A stretch of 64,000 bases of DNA, taken from the NCBI GenBank assembly GCA_965220075.1, contig OZ244806.1, positions 1,178,001 to 1,242,000 on the forward strand. The letters are read 5' to 3'. A program made the position numbers and the translations under genes. A model generated the notes under the pieces. The model did not search any database and was not told the origin of the DNA. It was given only the letters and a program-made list of their open reading frames with translations. The DNA is from G965220075 sp965220075. GTDB lineage: Bacteria; Chloroflexota; UBA11872. Positions 8,807 to 20,482 of this stretch are shown here, piece by piece. Each line of letters begins with the position of its first letter. The stretch's first letter is position 1.

Positions 8807-9430
8807 TTACGCGCGCAACATCTCGCGCACGGCCTGCCAGTTGAACGGCCGCCCGTCGTCGAACGCGGCGCCCACCATTGCGAACGGATCGCGTCCCTCG
8901 TCGGCCGGGTTGTAGAGCTGCGTTGGAGCGTTGAGAAGCGTGGCCGGACCCTCGCCCGCCACCAGAAACCCGTGGTGCACGCGGCGCGGAATCAACACCG
9001 CGTAGCGCTCATCGTCGGGCATCGAGTCGCCCATGGGCAGCAGGTCCAGAAGACCTTTGCTGGGCGAGTTCTCACGCCCGTCCCACAGCGCGAGCACGAT
9101 GTCGCCCACGGCTACCACGAAGCGGTCCTCTTGCTCGTCGTGCACGTGCCACAGGTCCTCGTCACGCGCCAGACCCGTGGGCGTGGTGGAGTAGTAGATC
9201 TGCCGAAAAGGACGGCTGCGCGCCACGTAGATGTCCGGCCAGTCGGTACGCAGAATTTCCACCAGGCTTCCGGACTCGTCGCGGTTCACGCGCAGTCGGC
9301 GCGCCACGGCGTCGTGGATGCGCAGGTTGAACTTGAGGTTCAGGAGAAACCCCACCGTGAGCAATGATCGTGGCGCAGTGTAGACAATGGGCGGCTGGGC
9401 GGCGCGGCCTGACGGATCATCACATTGCAC
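8807..9430 (-). CDS. RmlC-like cupin (dTDP-4-dehydrorhamnose 3,5-epimerase-related)
   Basis: A cupin-fold protein of the RmlC superfamily. It shows the family pattern LWHVHDEQEDRF, then VGDIVLALWDGRENS, then IPRRVHHGFLV, and TQLYNPADEGRDP near the C-terminus. True RmlC epimerases use a His-Tyr pair. Here the His of HVHDEQ and the Tyr in QLYNP are visible, but the surroundings differ from classical RmlC, so I do not claim the rhamnose reaction. No other dTDP-rhamnose genes lie beside it. The start is uncertain: the longest frame begins with GTG 9430, but about 25 residues of non-conserved sequence precede an alternative GTG at 9355, and neither has a clear Shine-Dalgarno sequence. Confidence 0.75.
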   Translation of the reverse strand: MQCDDPSGRAAQPPIVYTAPRSLLTVGFLLNLKFNLRIHDAVARRLRVNRDESGSLVEILRTDWPDIYVARSRPFRQIYYSTTPTGLARDEDLWHVHDEQEDRFVVAVGDIVLALWDGRENSPSKGLLDLLPMGDSMPDDERYAVLIPRRVHHGFLVAGEGPATLLNAPTQLYNPADEGRDPFAMVGAAFDDGRPFNWQAVREMLRA

Positions 9431-9481
9431 GAACTTTGGTAATGCGCCGTGCTAACCTTTAGAGTCCGATGAGGATCGTAC

Positions 9482-9862
9482 GTGGGAGGCGCGTGCGCTG
9501 TGCTAAAAGTGTCCGGTACGCAATCCTCCTTGGGGGTGCGCCGTCTCATCCGTACGGTGGCGCTGCGTCTCGCGGCTGAGGTGTCAGCCAGCTATCCCCG
9601 GCTGCAAGTCACGGTTGACATGGAATCGGTCGACGGTGAGGACGCCTTCGTGTGGATCGAGACTCCGACGGGGGCCCGCCCCGCGGGCCTGGAGGGGTTC
9701 GTCGACCGAATCGCGCGCCGCTATGCTCGCGCCACCGGGTACTGGATCGTTCCGCGCATAGTCACCGCCGAGCCCGATTCCGGCTTGCTGTTCCGCCTTC
9801 GTCCGCACCTCTTCGAATTGGCCGAGAGCCGTCGTTCGCCAGCCCGTCCCGAGTTCGAGTAG
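9482..9862 (+). CDS. Small protein of unknown function, 126 aa
   Basis: I do not recognise this family. The frame starts with GTG 9482, about 50 bp from the divergent cupin gene, and a later start is possible. The product is soluble and mixed alpha/beta in look: an Arg/Ala-rich helix (about 18-35), a strand-like LQVTVDME, VWIETPTGARPAGLEG, then a helical VDRIARRYARATGYW. Codon use resembles its neighbours, and the frame ends before the thioredoxin leader. It could be a real conserved small protein or a chance frame in GC-rich DNA; the coherent amphipathic pattern favours real. Confidence 0.5.
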   Translation: MGGACAVLKVSGTQSSLGVRRLIRTVALRLAAEVSASYPRLQVTVDMESVDGEDAFVWIETPTGARPAGLEGFVDRIARRYARATGYWIVPRIVTAEPDSGLLFRLRPHLFELAESRRSPARPEFE

Positions 9863-10104
9863 CGGCCGCAACGACCCGACTAGCTAGCGCCCCCGGACTC
9901 GATCAGTTCCTGCTCGGCCAGCGGGATCTTCAGGCGGCCGCCCTGGATACGGCGCCGTCGGCTAGAGCCGCGGTCGACCGGTCGGGAGTCACCGGCGCTG
10001 GCGGGGCGCTCGCACGATCCTCGTTGACATGCAGGCGACGCGCTCCCTACCCTCGCTGGAGGTCGGCAGCAGCTTCGTGACTGTGCCCATTGGATGGAGG
10101 AGCC

Positions 10105-10431
10105 GTGGCTACCACAGCGGTTACTGACGACGACTTCCAAGACAAGGTTCTCGAAGCGTCCACGCCTGTTCTGGTGGATTTCTGGGCCGAATGGTGCGGT
10201 CCTTGCAAGATGATCGCGCCACTCGTGGACGAGCTCGCCCAGGAGTACGGAAGCAAGGTCGGATTCGTCAAGATGGACGTTGACGTCAATCCCGATACTC
10301 CAATGAAATTCGGGATTCGTGGAATCCCAACGCTGATCGTCTTCAGCGGCGGCGCCGAGGTAGGGCGCATCGTGGGCTACCGGCCGAAGGGCGATATCCA
10401 AAAGGAGATCGAGCGGGCGCTGGCCGCCTAG
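10105..10431 (+). CDS. trxA: Thioredoxin
   Basis: Small cytosolic thiol-disulfide oxidoreductase of 108 residues. It has the active site FWAEWCGPCKMIAP, the cis-Pro loop GIRGIPTLIVF, and the usual C-terminal helix ending ERALAA. GTG 10105 is chosen because GGAGGA lies immediately upstream at good spacing and the protein then begins like other thioredoxins (ATTAVTDDDF). The longer TTG-start version adds five unconserved residues. It stands alone, transcribed towards the convergent dnaG gene. No thioredoxin reductase gene is present in the window. Confidence 0.96.
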   Translation: MATTAVTDDDFQDKVLEASTPVLVDFWAEWCGPCKMIAPLVDELAQEYGSKVGFVKMDVDVNPDTPMKFGIRGIPTLIVFSGGAEVGRIVGYRPKGDIQKEIERALAA

Positions 10432-10509
10432 CCCGCTTGCCGCCAACCTCGGATCCGCCTCGATGAGAGGCCCCAGTGGTTCGAGACCGCCTTCGGTGGA
10501 TCCAGCCGG

Positions 10510-12363
10510 TCAGCCGGGGCCGGCGGTCAGGACCGAGAGTTCCCGTTCGGCCTGTGACACGCTCAATAGCTCCTGCGCGAGTCGGGTCACGCGGTCGCCG
10601 AAATCCTGCGAATCGGCAATGGCGTCACCGCCTGATTGGATGCGCGTGACCTCCTGCAACTCCGCTTCCAGGCGGCGCTTGCGCAGGCGCAGCGTGGCGC
10701 TCTGGAATGCGTTGAGGTAGGCGCCCTCCGAGAGTGGCTCCGTGCGGGCGCGGTCAAGCAGCGCCGCAAACCGCGAACCCGAAGCCTCGTCCAGGTCCGC
10801 CTCCACGGCGTCCAAATTCAGACAGCCCTGCTCCTGGATGCTTTTCGCAACCACGGAAACGATGTGACGGAGCGTCGGGTCGGACAGATAGCTCGAGTCG
10901 AGCTGCACCACGGTGTCCAACTGCTCGGCGGGCGACTGCAGCACGTAGCTCACCAAGCCTTCTTCCACCCGGTCGGCGGCTGTTTCTTTCGGGCCAACCT
11001 GGCCTCGGTTTCGGTCGACTCGCAACGGTGAGCGCGCGGTGCGCACCAGTCGGCGCAGCTCGTCGGTGCCTATGCCCGAGATCTCCGCCAGGCGGTTGAC
11101 ATAATGCTCGCGCACGACCGGATCGCGAAGCTCGCGGATGATGGGGGCGAGATCGCGTACGGCCTGCCGCCGCCCCGCCAGGCTGGTGAGGTCGTGCTCG
11201 CGCGTCGCCCAGGTGAAGTAGTAGTCGGCGAGCGGCGTGGGGGCCGCCAGCAGTGACCGCCAGCGGCTGGCGTCGCGGCGAATCAAGGCGTCGGGATCTT
11301 CGCCGGCGGGCAACTCCACGATGTCGATGTCGGTCACCAGCCGGTCTTCGTGGCGGACGAGCCCCCTCAGATCGAGGACCGGCTCGGCTTCATACTCGGC
11401 GGCGGTGCGTAGGACGTCTATCCCGCGGCGGGTGGCGGCCGCGCCGGCTGTGTCGGCGTCCAGCGCCAGGACGATGCGCCTGGCGCCCGCCGCGCGCAGC
11501 AGATTGGCCTGCTCGGCGGTGAGCGCGGTGCCCATGGAGGCCACCGTGTTCGTGAACCCGTGTTCATGCGCCGCGATTGCGTCCATGTAGCCCTCCACGA
11601 TCACCGCCACGCCTTCGCGTCTGATCGCGTCGCGCGCCAGGTGATACGCGTAGAGGTTGTGACCCTTGGTGAAGACTGCGCTGTCGGAGGTGTTCAGGTA
11701 CTTCGGCGCCGCGTCTCCGAAAGCCCGTCCGCCGAAGCCGACCGGGGCGCCGGACCGATCCCAGATCGGAAAGATCAGGCGGTCGAAGAAGTAATCGCGC
11801 GGTCCTCGGTCGCCGTCACGCGTCAGTCCGGACGCGGCGATGATGTCCGGGTCGAACCCCAGCGCGCGCAGGCGGGTCATGACCGGCGACCCTTGTGACG
11901 GCGCGTAGCCGAGTTGAAACGTCTCGATCGAGGCCTCCACGAGGCCGCGCTGCGCTACGTAAGCGCGCGCCTTTTCGGCCGCGGGCTGCTTCCGCAGGAT
12001 GTCGTGCATGACTCGCGCGGCCTGGTCCAGCGCACGCTTGATCTGGTTTCGCCGCTGCGTCGCCTCGGGATCGGCGCGCGCGGCCTGGAGCTGGACGCCG
12101 GCTTCATCCGCCAGAATCCGCAACGCCTCCGGGAAGGCGAGGTTGTCCCGTTTCTGGACGTAGCTGAAGAGGTCGCCGCCCTCGCCGCACCCGAAGCACT
12201 TGAACGTTCCGCGGTCGCCGAACACGAAGAAGGAGGGCGTCTTTTCCGCGTGGAAGGGGCACAGCCCTTTGAGATAGCGGCCAGCCCGCTGCAGCCGTAC
12301 CTCGCGCCCAATGACTTCCCCAATGTCCAGGCGGGCTTTGACATCGTCTACCGGTGAAGCCAT
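10510..12363 (-). CDS. dnaG: DNA primase
   Basis: Synthesises RNA primers at the replication fork. ATG 12363 gives 617 residues. The N-terminal CHC2 zinc ribbon is intact (CPFH...CFGC, about residues 34-60). It is followed by the DnaG core and a TOPRIM domain with VIVEGYMD and ALDADTAG. The C-terminal part (about 430-617) is less conserved and would be the helicase-binding region. A 37-codon extension upstream of 12363 is open but lacks similarity to primases. The gene follows ppdK on the same strand after 55 bp, so it may be co-transcribed. In many bacteria dnaG sits with rpoD, but no sigma factor is seen here. Confidence 0.95.
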   Translation of the reverse strand: MASPVDDVKARLDIGEVIGREVRLQRAGRYLKGLCPFHAEKTPSFFVFGDRGTFKCFGCGEGGDLFSYVQKRDNLAFPEALRILADEAGVQLQAARADPEATQRRNQIKRALDQAARVMHDILRKQPAAEKARAYVAQRGLVEASIETFQLGYAPSQGSPVMTRLRALGFDPDIIAASGLTRDGDRGPRDYFFDRLIFPIWDRSGAPVGFGGRAFGDAAPKYLNTSDSAVFTKGHNLYAYHLARDAIRREGVAVIVEGYMDAIAAHEHGFTNTVASMGTALTAEQANLLRAAGARRIVLALDADTAGAAATRRGIDVLRTAAEYEAEPVLDLRGLVRHEDRLVTDIDIVELPAGEDPDALIRRDASRWRSLLAAPTPLADYYFTWATREHDLTSLAGRRQAVRDLAPIIRELRDPVVREHYVNRLAEISGIGTDELRRLVRTARSPLRVDRNRGQVGPKETAADRVEEGLVSYVLQSPAEQLDTVVQLDSSYLSDPTLRHIVSVVAKSIQEQGCLNLDAVEADLDEASGSRFAALLDRARTEPLSEGAYLNAFQSATLRLRKRRLEAELQEVTRIQSGGDAIADSQDFGDRVTRLAQELLSVSQAERELSVLTAGPG

Positions 12364-12418
12364 GCCGCCATGATGCCATGGGGTCCGGCGGCGCACCGGA
12401 AGGCCCGCCGGGGTGTGG

Positions 12419-15085
<2,667 letters not shown>

Positions 15086-15256
15086 CACACTCACTTCGCG
15101 GCAGCCATCCGGTTCGAGCTTCTGTACGCCAGGTGCAAGGTCGTGACCGGCAGGGCCGAATGTACCATCGGCCCAATCATGCTTCTGTCGCGGCGCATCC
15201 CGCGGAGGTAAGCAGGCATCCGGCGGCTCGATCGAGGGCGCATCGCGGTTCTCAGT

Positions 15257-16411
15257 GTGGCGTTTGGCCACTTTTCCGTGGATTTCGTGGCGCAGCTCCC
15301 CACGATGATGTTCCCGCTTCTGGCGGTGACCCTCGGGATGACTTACGGAATGATCGGGCTGGCTGCCCTGGTGGCGGCCCTCTCCGGCTCCATCGCCCAG
15401 ATGATCTTCGGATATCTGGGCGACCGCGTCGGCCGGCGCTGGATTGCCGCGCTCAGCGCGAGCTGGATGGCCGCCTGGGTGGCGGCCGCGGCCTTCGTTC
15501 CCAGCTACGGGCTGCTGCTGCTTTTTCTGGCGATCAGCGGCATCGGGACCGGCGCCTTTCACCCCCAGGGCGCCGCCTCCGCTCACGAGGCCGCCGGCGC
15601 ACGCAAAGGCGCCAGCGTCGCTACTTTCTTTCTCGGCGGCCACCTAGGCTACGCGGTCAGCCCGCTGGTGGCGGGCGCCGTGCTAAACGTCGGCGGCCTG
15701 CAGTGGATTCCCGCGCTGACCGTACCGATGGTGCTGGCCTCGGCGCTGATGCTGTTCGGGCTGCGCGGCTTAGGCGCGCGCGCCCGCCAGCAGAAGGCCG
15801 CGGCGGAGGCGGCTGCGGCTGGCCGTGCCGGGGCCATCGGCGTGGTGCTTGTGGTGGTGTTGGTGCGCGGCTGGGCGTACAGCAGCCTCAACACGTTCAT
15901 TCCGCTGCTGGTATCGCCGGATGGTCCCGAGCCCGCCGTGGCGGGTTTCACTCTGGCGGCTTTTCTCCTCGCGCAGGCGGCTGGCGCGTTCGCGGGCGGT
16001 GTATTGGCGGACCGCTGGGGCGTGCGGCGTCTGATCGGCTACTCGTCGCTTGTCACGGTTCCGACGATCGCCCTCTTTGGGCTGATTCCGTTCGGGCCGC
16101 TGCACTACCCCCTGATCGCGCTTACCGGCCTGGCCATAGGATTGGGATTCACACCGACCGTGCTGCTCATGCAGCGCTTGCTTCCGCGCCACACGGGCAC
16201 TGCCACGGGAGTCGTTTTGGGAGTGTCCTTCGGGGCGGGTTCGGCCGGCAACGCCCTCACCGGATTCATGGGCGACTTCATAGGGCTGGGCGGGGCCCTT
16301 GCGGTCATGGGTTTGGCCCAGTTGCTGGTTCTGGCCATCCTGCGCGGCATACCTGCCAGGGTGGCGCCGCCGATCCCACTCACCGCCAGCGGCCAGCGCA
16401 GCGCCGTTTGA
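15257..16411 (+). CDS. MFS transporter, fosmidomycin-resistance-protein-like
   Basis: A 12-helix major facilitator in the cytoplasmic membrane, 384 residues. The N-terminal FGHFSVDFVAQ, the loop GDRVGRRW between helices 2 and 3, and GTGAFHPQGAA are characteristic of the Fsr subfamily, whose best-known member exports fosmidomycin. The second half repeats the MFS fold, with LADRWGVRRL-type loop and GLGFTP. A few more residues before GTG 15257 (RIAVLS) look family-like, so the true start may be slightly upstream. It is divergent from ppdK across about 170 bp. Actual substrate unknown; drug or small organic acid efflux is plausible. Confidence 0.85.
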   Translation: MAFGHFSVDFVAQLPTMMFPLLAVTLGMTYGMIGLAALVAALSGSIAQMIFGYLGDRVGRRWIAALSASWMAAWVAAAAFVPSYGLLLLFLAISGIGTGAFHPQGAASAHEAAGARKGASVATFFLGGHLGYAVSPLVAGAVLNVGGLQWIPALTVPMVLASALMLFGLRGLGARARQQKAAAEAAAAGRAGAIGVVLVVVLVRGWAYSSLNTFIPLLVSPDGPEPAVAGFTLAAFLLAQAAGAFAGGVLADRWGVRRLIGYSSLVTVPTIALFGLIPFGPLHYPLIALTGLAIGLGFTPTVLLMQRLLPRHTGTATGVVLGVSFGAGSAGNALTGFMGDFIGLGGALAVMGLAQLLVLAILRGIPARVAPPIPLTASGQRSAV

Positions 16412-16437
16412 GGGCGTGTTTGCGCGTGGCCGGCCTG

Positions 16438-17295
16438 TCATCGCGGCGCTCGCCTTGCGCGCAGCTCGCGCGCCTCCCTTACGGCCAGCCAGGCGAACGA
16501 GGGCAGTACGCGCATGCGCCGCCATCGACGCGGCTCGCGCCACAGCCGGAAAGCCCACTCCATACCAGTCGCCCGCACGACGCCCGGCGCGCGCGGCATA
16601 CGCCCGCTGACGACGTCCAGGGCGCCGCCCACGCCTATCGCCACGGCCGGAACGCGGCCAGCCACGTTACGCGCGATCCAGTGCTCCTGCGCGGGCGCTC
16701 CGTAGGCGACGAATACCAGGTGCGGCCGCGCCTCGCGCAGCGCTGCGCGCGCCTCTGAATCGCCGGCCGCGCCTGGTTCTCCTACGAATACGGCCGGCGC
16801 GGCGAGCCCCGGCAGCTGGCGCGAGAGCCTCTCGGCGGCCGCTTGCCCAATGCCGGGCGCGCCTCCCACCAGCATCAGCCGCCATCCTCGATAGCGCGCC
16901 AGACGAGCAGTCTCCCAGATCAGGTCGATACCCGTCACACGCGCCGGCACGCCGATCAATTGAAGGCGGCCCGCCAGGACGACGCCGATGCCGTCCGGGA
17001 TATTCAGGCGCGTCGTTTCGAGCACTGCCCGAAACGACGCGTCGTGCCGCGCGCGCATCACGAATTCCGGATTGACGGTGGCGACGTGCGCGCCGCGTCC
17101 AGCCTGCACCCATGCGTCGACCCAGGCCACCACCTGGCCAACATCCAGTGCGTGTACGCGCGTGCCCAGCAGTCGAAACTGCGCGCGGCGCAGCTGATCG
17201 GCTTCGCCCAGGGGCGTAGTCACGCGGCCTTGGCTGCCGATGCTCATGCGCTGATTCGGATCATTGACAGGCACCTCGTCAAGAGTTGCCGTCAC
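16438..17295 (-). CDS. WecG/TagA/CpsF family glycosyltransferase (GT26)
   Basis: Members transfer N-acetylmannosamine or related residues onto undecaprenyl-pyrophosphoryl-GlcNAc at the inner face of the membrane during teichoic acid or polysaccharide synthesis. The protein shows ATVNPEFVMRARHD, LNIPDGIGVVLAGRL, VTGIDLIWE, LMLVGGAPG and VFVAYGAPAQEHWI, in the family order. GTG 17295 overlaps the stop of the upstream GT9 gene (GTGA), so it was chosen over both the longer frame and a later ATG; about 50 weakly conserved residues then precede the domain. It is the last gene of a three-gene minus-strand operon (DUF1992, GT9, GT26). The exact donor sugar is not readable. Confidence 0.88.
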   Translation of the reverse strand: MTATLDEVPVNDPNQRMSIGSQGRVTTPLGEADQLRRAQFRLLGTRVHALDVGQVVAWVDAWVQAGRGAHVATVNPEFVMRARHDASFRAVLETTRLNIPDGIGVVLAGRLQLIGVPARVTGIDLIWETARLARYRGWRLMLVGGAPGIGQAAAERLSRQLPGLAAPAVFVGEPGAAGDSEARAALREARPHLVFVAYGAPAQEHWIARNVAGRVPAVAIGVGGALDVVSGRMPRAPGVVRATGMEWAFRLWREPRRWRRMRVLPSFAWLAVREARELRARRAPR

Positions 17296-18437
17296 GTGGC
17301 CTCGGCGGCCAAAACGGACGCGACGGCTTGTGCCACGCTCGCCGGCTCGAGCCAGCGCATGCAGAGGACATCGCCGAAACGGCATTCGGCCGGCCCGCTG
17401 AAGTCGTAGCACGGACCGCAGGGAATCCGCACGCGCAGCGCAATGCACTTTGGGTCGCCGGGCCCGTGCAGGGCAATGTCCGTCGGTCCGTGCAGCGCCA
17501 CGACCGGAGTGCCCAGCGCGCGGGCGAGATGAGCCGGTCCGCTGTCGCTCGAAACTGCCGCCTGCGCCGCGTGCAGCACGCCCATTAGCTCATCCAGGTC
17601 GGTGCGGCCGACTAAATCGACCGCGGCCGGAGCGGCCGCCTGGATCGCGGCGGCCACCGCCCGATCATGCGGCAGACCCACGATCGCCAGCGTCCCGCCG
17701 ACGGAACAGCGCAAGCGCGCGGCCAGCGCCGCCCAGTGCTCGACGGGCCAGCGCTTGGCGGAACCGTGGGTTGTGCCTGGATGCAGGACGATGAGCGGCC
17801 GCTCCGCGTCGACCACGCCAGGCCGCGGCAGGTTGGCCGCGCGGTCGAGCACAAGCCACTCAGGCGGATGCGTCGTGATCAACGCCGTCGCCAGCTCGGC
17901 CTCATGCGGACCCCCGTTGCGGCGGCGCCCGGCGAGGGCGCGGTCGAAGCAGAACGGCGGCGCCTCCGAGGCGTACCCAATCCGCTGCCGCGCCCCGCTC
18001 AAGCCCACCACGCTGCCGGCGATGCGTCCGTAAATGCTCACCGCTACGTCAAACTTGCCATCGCGCAGGCGTTTGAGCGCGCGCCACCACCGCCACCAGG
18101 CGGCCGGATTGAAGCACGCGGGCATGTGCGTCACGGATCCGCAGTCGAATCCCAGCACCTCGTCGACCGCCGAGCAGCGGCTCACAATGGGCGCCCAGGC
18201 GGGCGGCGCCGCGAACGCCACGTGCGCGTCCGGCCAGGCGCGCTTTGCAGCGTAGGCGGCGCTCAGGCCGTTGATTAGATCCCCCATCAACGCGTCGCAG
18301 CGCACCAGCAACACGCGCGCCGGCGCCGCCGGGGACGGTCGGGTCGCGGCCCGTCGCCGTAGCGCGATGATCCCGAAAATCGCTGCCAGCGGCACGCCAA
18401 GCGCCGCGCCTAGCCACGAGCGTACGCGCCGCTTCAA
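17292..18437 (-). CDS. Glycosyltransferase family 9 (ADP-heptosyltransferase-like)
   Basis: GT9-fold protein. The N-terminal domain starts ARVLLVRCDALMGDL. The C-terminal domain contains LIVLHPGTTHGSAKRWP, where heptosyltransferases bind the donor, followed by SSDSGPAHLARALGTPVVALHGPT. A hydrophobic stretch near the N-terminus (VPLAAIFGIIAL) suggests membrane association. I chose the TTG at 18437 because TTGA overlaps the stop of the upstream DUF1992 gene and the longer frame would overlap it by 76 bases. The C-terminal CGPCYDFSGPAECRFG includes three Cys. Despite the family name, LPS heptose need not be the substrate; context suggests an envelope glycan. Confidence 0.85.
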   Translation of the reverse strand: MKRRVRSWLGAALGVPLAAIFGIIALRRRAATRPSPAAPARVLLVRCDALMGDLINGLSAAYAAKRAWPDAHVAFAAPPAWAPIVSRCSAVDEVLGFDCGSVTHMPACFNPAAWWRWWRALKRLRDGKFDVAVSIYGRIAGSVVGLSGARQRIGYASEAPPFCFDRALAGRRRNGGPHEAELATALITTHPPEWLVLDRAANLPRPGVVDAERPLIVLHPGTTHGSAKRWPVEHWAALAARLRCSVGGTLAIVGLPHDRAVAAAIQAAAPAAVDLVGRTDLDELMGVLHAAQAAVSSDSGPAHLARALGTPVVALHGPTDIALHGPGDPKCIALRVRIPCGPCYDFSGPAECRFGDVLCMRWLEPASVAQAVASVLAAEAT

Positions 18438-18952
18438 TCGCCTGGGGGACGCCGCGGCGGCGCCCACGGCCAGCAGGCGTCGAACGCGGCAAGCTCGGCC
18501 GGCGGCCAAAACACGAATCGGTGGGCGCCGCCGGGCGCAAGCGCGTTGTGGCGCTCGATCAAGCGTCCGATCTCGGCGAGGCGGGTCTCGAATTGCAGTC
18601 GAGCTTCCAGGTGCAGGCGTCCATAGTCGCGAAACTGACGCGCAAAATCGGCGGCCTTGCCCGCCGACAAGCGCGTTCGTGCGCGCTTCATCCGCGACTG
18701 ATGGGCGCGCAAGTGCCGGCGTGCTTGCCGGATCGCCAGTTCGATGTCGTGCGCCAGCGAGACCCAGCCGGGCGCCACGCCGGCCATCTCCATCACGCGG
18801 TAGGCGCCGCGCAGCTCGTCTGGAACGAAGCTGTTTTCGGCCGGCAGGTCGATGCCCCGACCGGCGCCGGCAACGTCGTCAAAGGCGCCGTCGGCGGCCG
18901 CACGGTCCAGCAGTTGGTCGGCGCGCTGCCGAACCGGGTCGTTGCTGGTCAT
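18434..18952 (-). CDS. DUF1992 / DnaJ-homologue-C28-like protein
   Basis: A 172-residue soluble protein. The N-terminal half matches the DUF1992 pattern: ADQLLDRAAADGAFDD, then GRGIDLPAENSFVPDELRGA, then VAPGWVSLAHDIE. The second half is a basic, highly helical segment (about 85-150) likely to form a coiled coil. The function of DUF1992 is not established; eukaryotic relatives occur in DNAJC28, but no J domain is present here. It is the first gene of the operon with GT9 and GT26 and its stop overlaps the TTG start of the GT9 gene. That link hints at an envelope-related role, but this is inference only. Confidence 0.8.
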   Translation of the reverse strand: MTSNDPVRQRADQLLDRAAADGAFDDVAGAGRGIDLPAENSFVPDELRGAYRVMEMAGVAPGWVSLAHDIELAIRQARRHLRAHQSRMKRARTRLSAGKAADFARQFRDYGRLHLEARLQFETRLAEIGRLIERHNALAPGGAHRFVFWPPAELAAFDACWPWAPPRRPPGD

Positions 18953-19114
18953 GCTCTAAGAGTCTTGGCGCGTGGCCCCGTGCAGATCATGAGTACGTCG
19001 TCCGTGCGCGCGAGCGTGCTTTGCAGCCGATGCGCAGACACTTGCGCGATTTTCGCATCAAGCGCTCGATACGTCTTCGCGGGCCGGAAGGATGGTGAGC
19101 GGCGGAGGTTGGTC

Positions 19115-20476
19115 TCAATTCGCTGGCAATGGTGCGGGATCCGACTCGCAGGGCAAGCCGGCGGCCGCTCGGACGTCGGCGGCCAGCGCCAGACTGCCGA
19201 TGGCCAGCACCGCCTCGTCCCGCTTGCAGTCCATCTGAGCCGTGCGCAGCGCTGAACCGGCATCGTGCAGGATCTCCATGGGCGCCGCCTGCGGGTACCG
19301 TCGCAGCATATGCGTCGGGGTCCAGGCTCTTGGGTGCGCGGGCCTTACGGCGAAGATTCGCGTCGCGAACCCGCGCAGCTCAGTGACCATCTCGGGCACG
19401 CGCTTGTCGCGCAGCGCGCCGAAGATCACCGGTCCGCGGCGCGCGCCCAGGAGCTCGCGCACGCTGCGCACGGCGGCGGCCACCGCTTCGGGCGTATGCG
19501 CGCCGTCCACAAGGGTGAGAGGCGACTGCGCGACGACTTCCAGGCGCGCGGGCCAGTGCACGGCGGCAAACCCCGCGCGGATAGCGCCCCAGGGTATGGC
19601 AAGCCCCGCGGCGCCCAACGCCCGGCAGGCCGCCATGGCCACACCCGCGTTGGAAAGCTGGTGAAAGCCAAGGAGCCCCACGGGCAGCTTCTCCGCGCCG
19701 CCGGCTGTCTGGGCGACCATGACGGGGCGCCCATCGCGCCAGACCACGCCTGGCGCCGCCGCCAGCGCCTCCGCCACGGTCACAGGCGCGCCTGCTTCGT
19801 CGGCCGCTGCGCGTACAGCCTTCAATACCGGCTCGGCCTGCCGTGCCACGATCAGCGGAACGCCCGGCTTTGCGATTCCCGCCTTTTCCCGTGCGATGTC
19901 CGACAGCCGTTCGCCGAGCAGGCGAGTGTGCTCGGGCACGATCGTGGTGATAGCTCCCACCACCGGCGTGATTGCTGTGGTGGCATCCAGCCGTCCGCCC
20001 AACCCAACTTCCATGACGGCCAGGTCCACGCGCTCCTGCGCGAACAGACGCAGCGCGAGCGTCGTGGCGATTTCGAAGGTGGTGAGCTGTCCGGTCCGGA
20101 ACGGCTGGGCGTGCATCGCCTCTACCGCTGGACGCAGCTCTTCCGCCAGCTGAGCGAAGCGCTCGCGCGCGATCATTTCCCCATCCACCTGAAACCGTTC
20201 TCGGAAAGTGTGGAGATGAGGCTGCGAGTACAGTCCCACCCGCAGTCCCGCCGCCTGTGCGGCGCTGGCGACAAGCGCACAGACGCTTCCCTTGCCTTTG
20301 CTGCCTGCTATCTGAAGGCAGACAAGGCTTTCTTGGGGGCTGCCGAGTCGCTGTAGCAGCCGCGCTGTGCGGAGCACGCCGAACTCGGAAGGTGAGCGGT
20401 CGATCGCCCCGGCGCCCCGCTCGAGGTCGGCAAACTCGTAGATCCAGCTCAGGGCCTGTGGGTAGGTCCTAAGCAC
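19115..20476 (-). CDS. folC: Bifunctional dihydrofolate / folylpolyglutamate synthase
   Basis: Adds glutamate to dihydropteroate and to tetrahydrofolate using ATP. The 453-residue product has the Mur-ligase-like layout: P-loop AGSKGKGSV (about 57-65), SQPHLHTFRERFQV, then EVGLGGRLDATTAI, TTIVPEHTRLLGE, the ADGAH-equivalent LVDGAHTPEAVAA and a C-terminal GSLALAADVR. The start is GTG 20476, six bases after the folK stop, so folK-folC form an operon. Whether it has both activities cannot be decided from sequence; the presence of a single folC-type gene beside folK suggests it does. Confidence 0.93.
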   Translation of the reverse strand: MLRTYPQALSWIYEFADLERGAGAIDRSPSEFGVLRTARLLQRLGSPQESLVCLQIAGSKGKGSVCALVASAAQAAGLRVGLYSQPHLHTFRERFQVDGEMIARERFAQLAEELRPAVEAMHAQPFRTGQLTTFEIATTLALRLFAQERVDLAVMEVGLGGRLDATTAITPVVGAITTIVPEHTRLLGERLSDIAREKAGIAKPGVPLIVARQAEPVLKAVRAAADEAGAPVTVAEALAAAPGVVWRDGRPVMVAQTAGGAEKLPVGLLGFHQLSNAGVAMAACRALGAAGLAIPWGAIRAGFAAVHWPARLEVVAQSPLTLVDGAHTPEAVAAAVRSVRELLGARRGPVIFGALRDKRVPEMVTELRGFATRIFAVRPAHPRAWTPTHMLRRYPQAAPMEILHDAGSALRTAQMDCKRDEAVLAIGSLALAADVRAAAGLPCESDPAPLPAN

Positions 20477-20482
20477 GCGCCG

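Noticed and set aside
9880..10446. Minus-strand frame over the thioredoxin gene
   Set aside because: Antisense shadow of a clear thioredoxin.
15086..15643. N-terminal extension of the ppdK frame
   Set aside because: It is antisense to the MFS gene; the PPDK domain begins at ATG 15085.
15133..16758. 541-codon plus-strand frame over the MFS and GT26 genes
   Set aside because: Out-of-frame shadow; Arg/Pro/His-rich with no domain.
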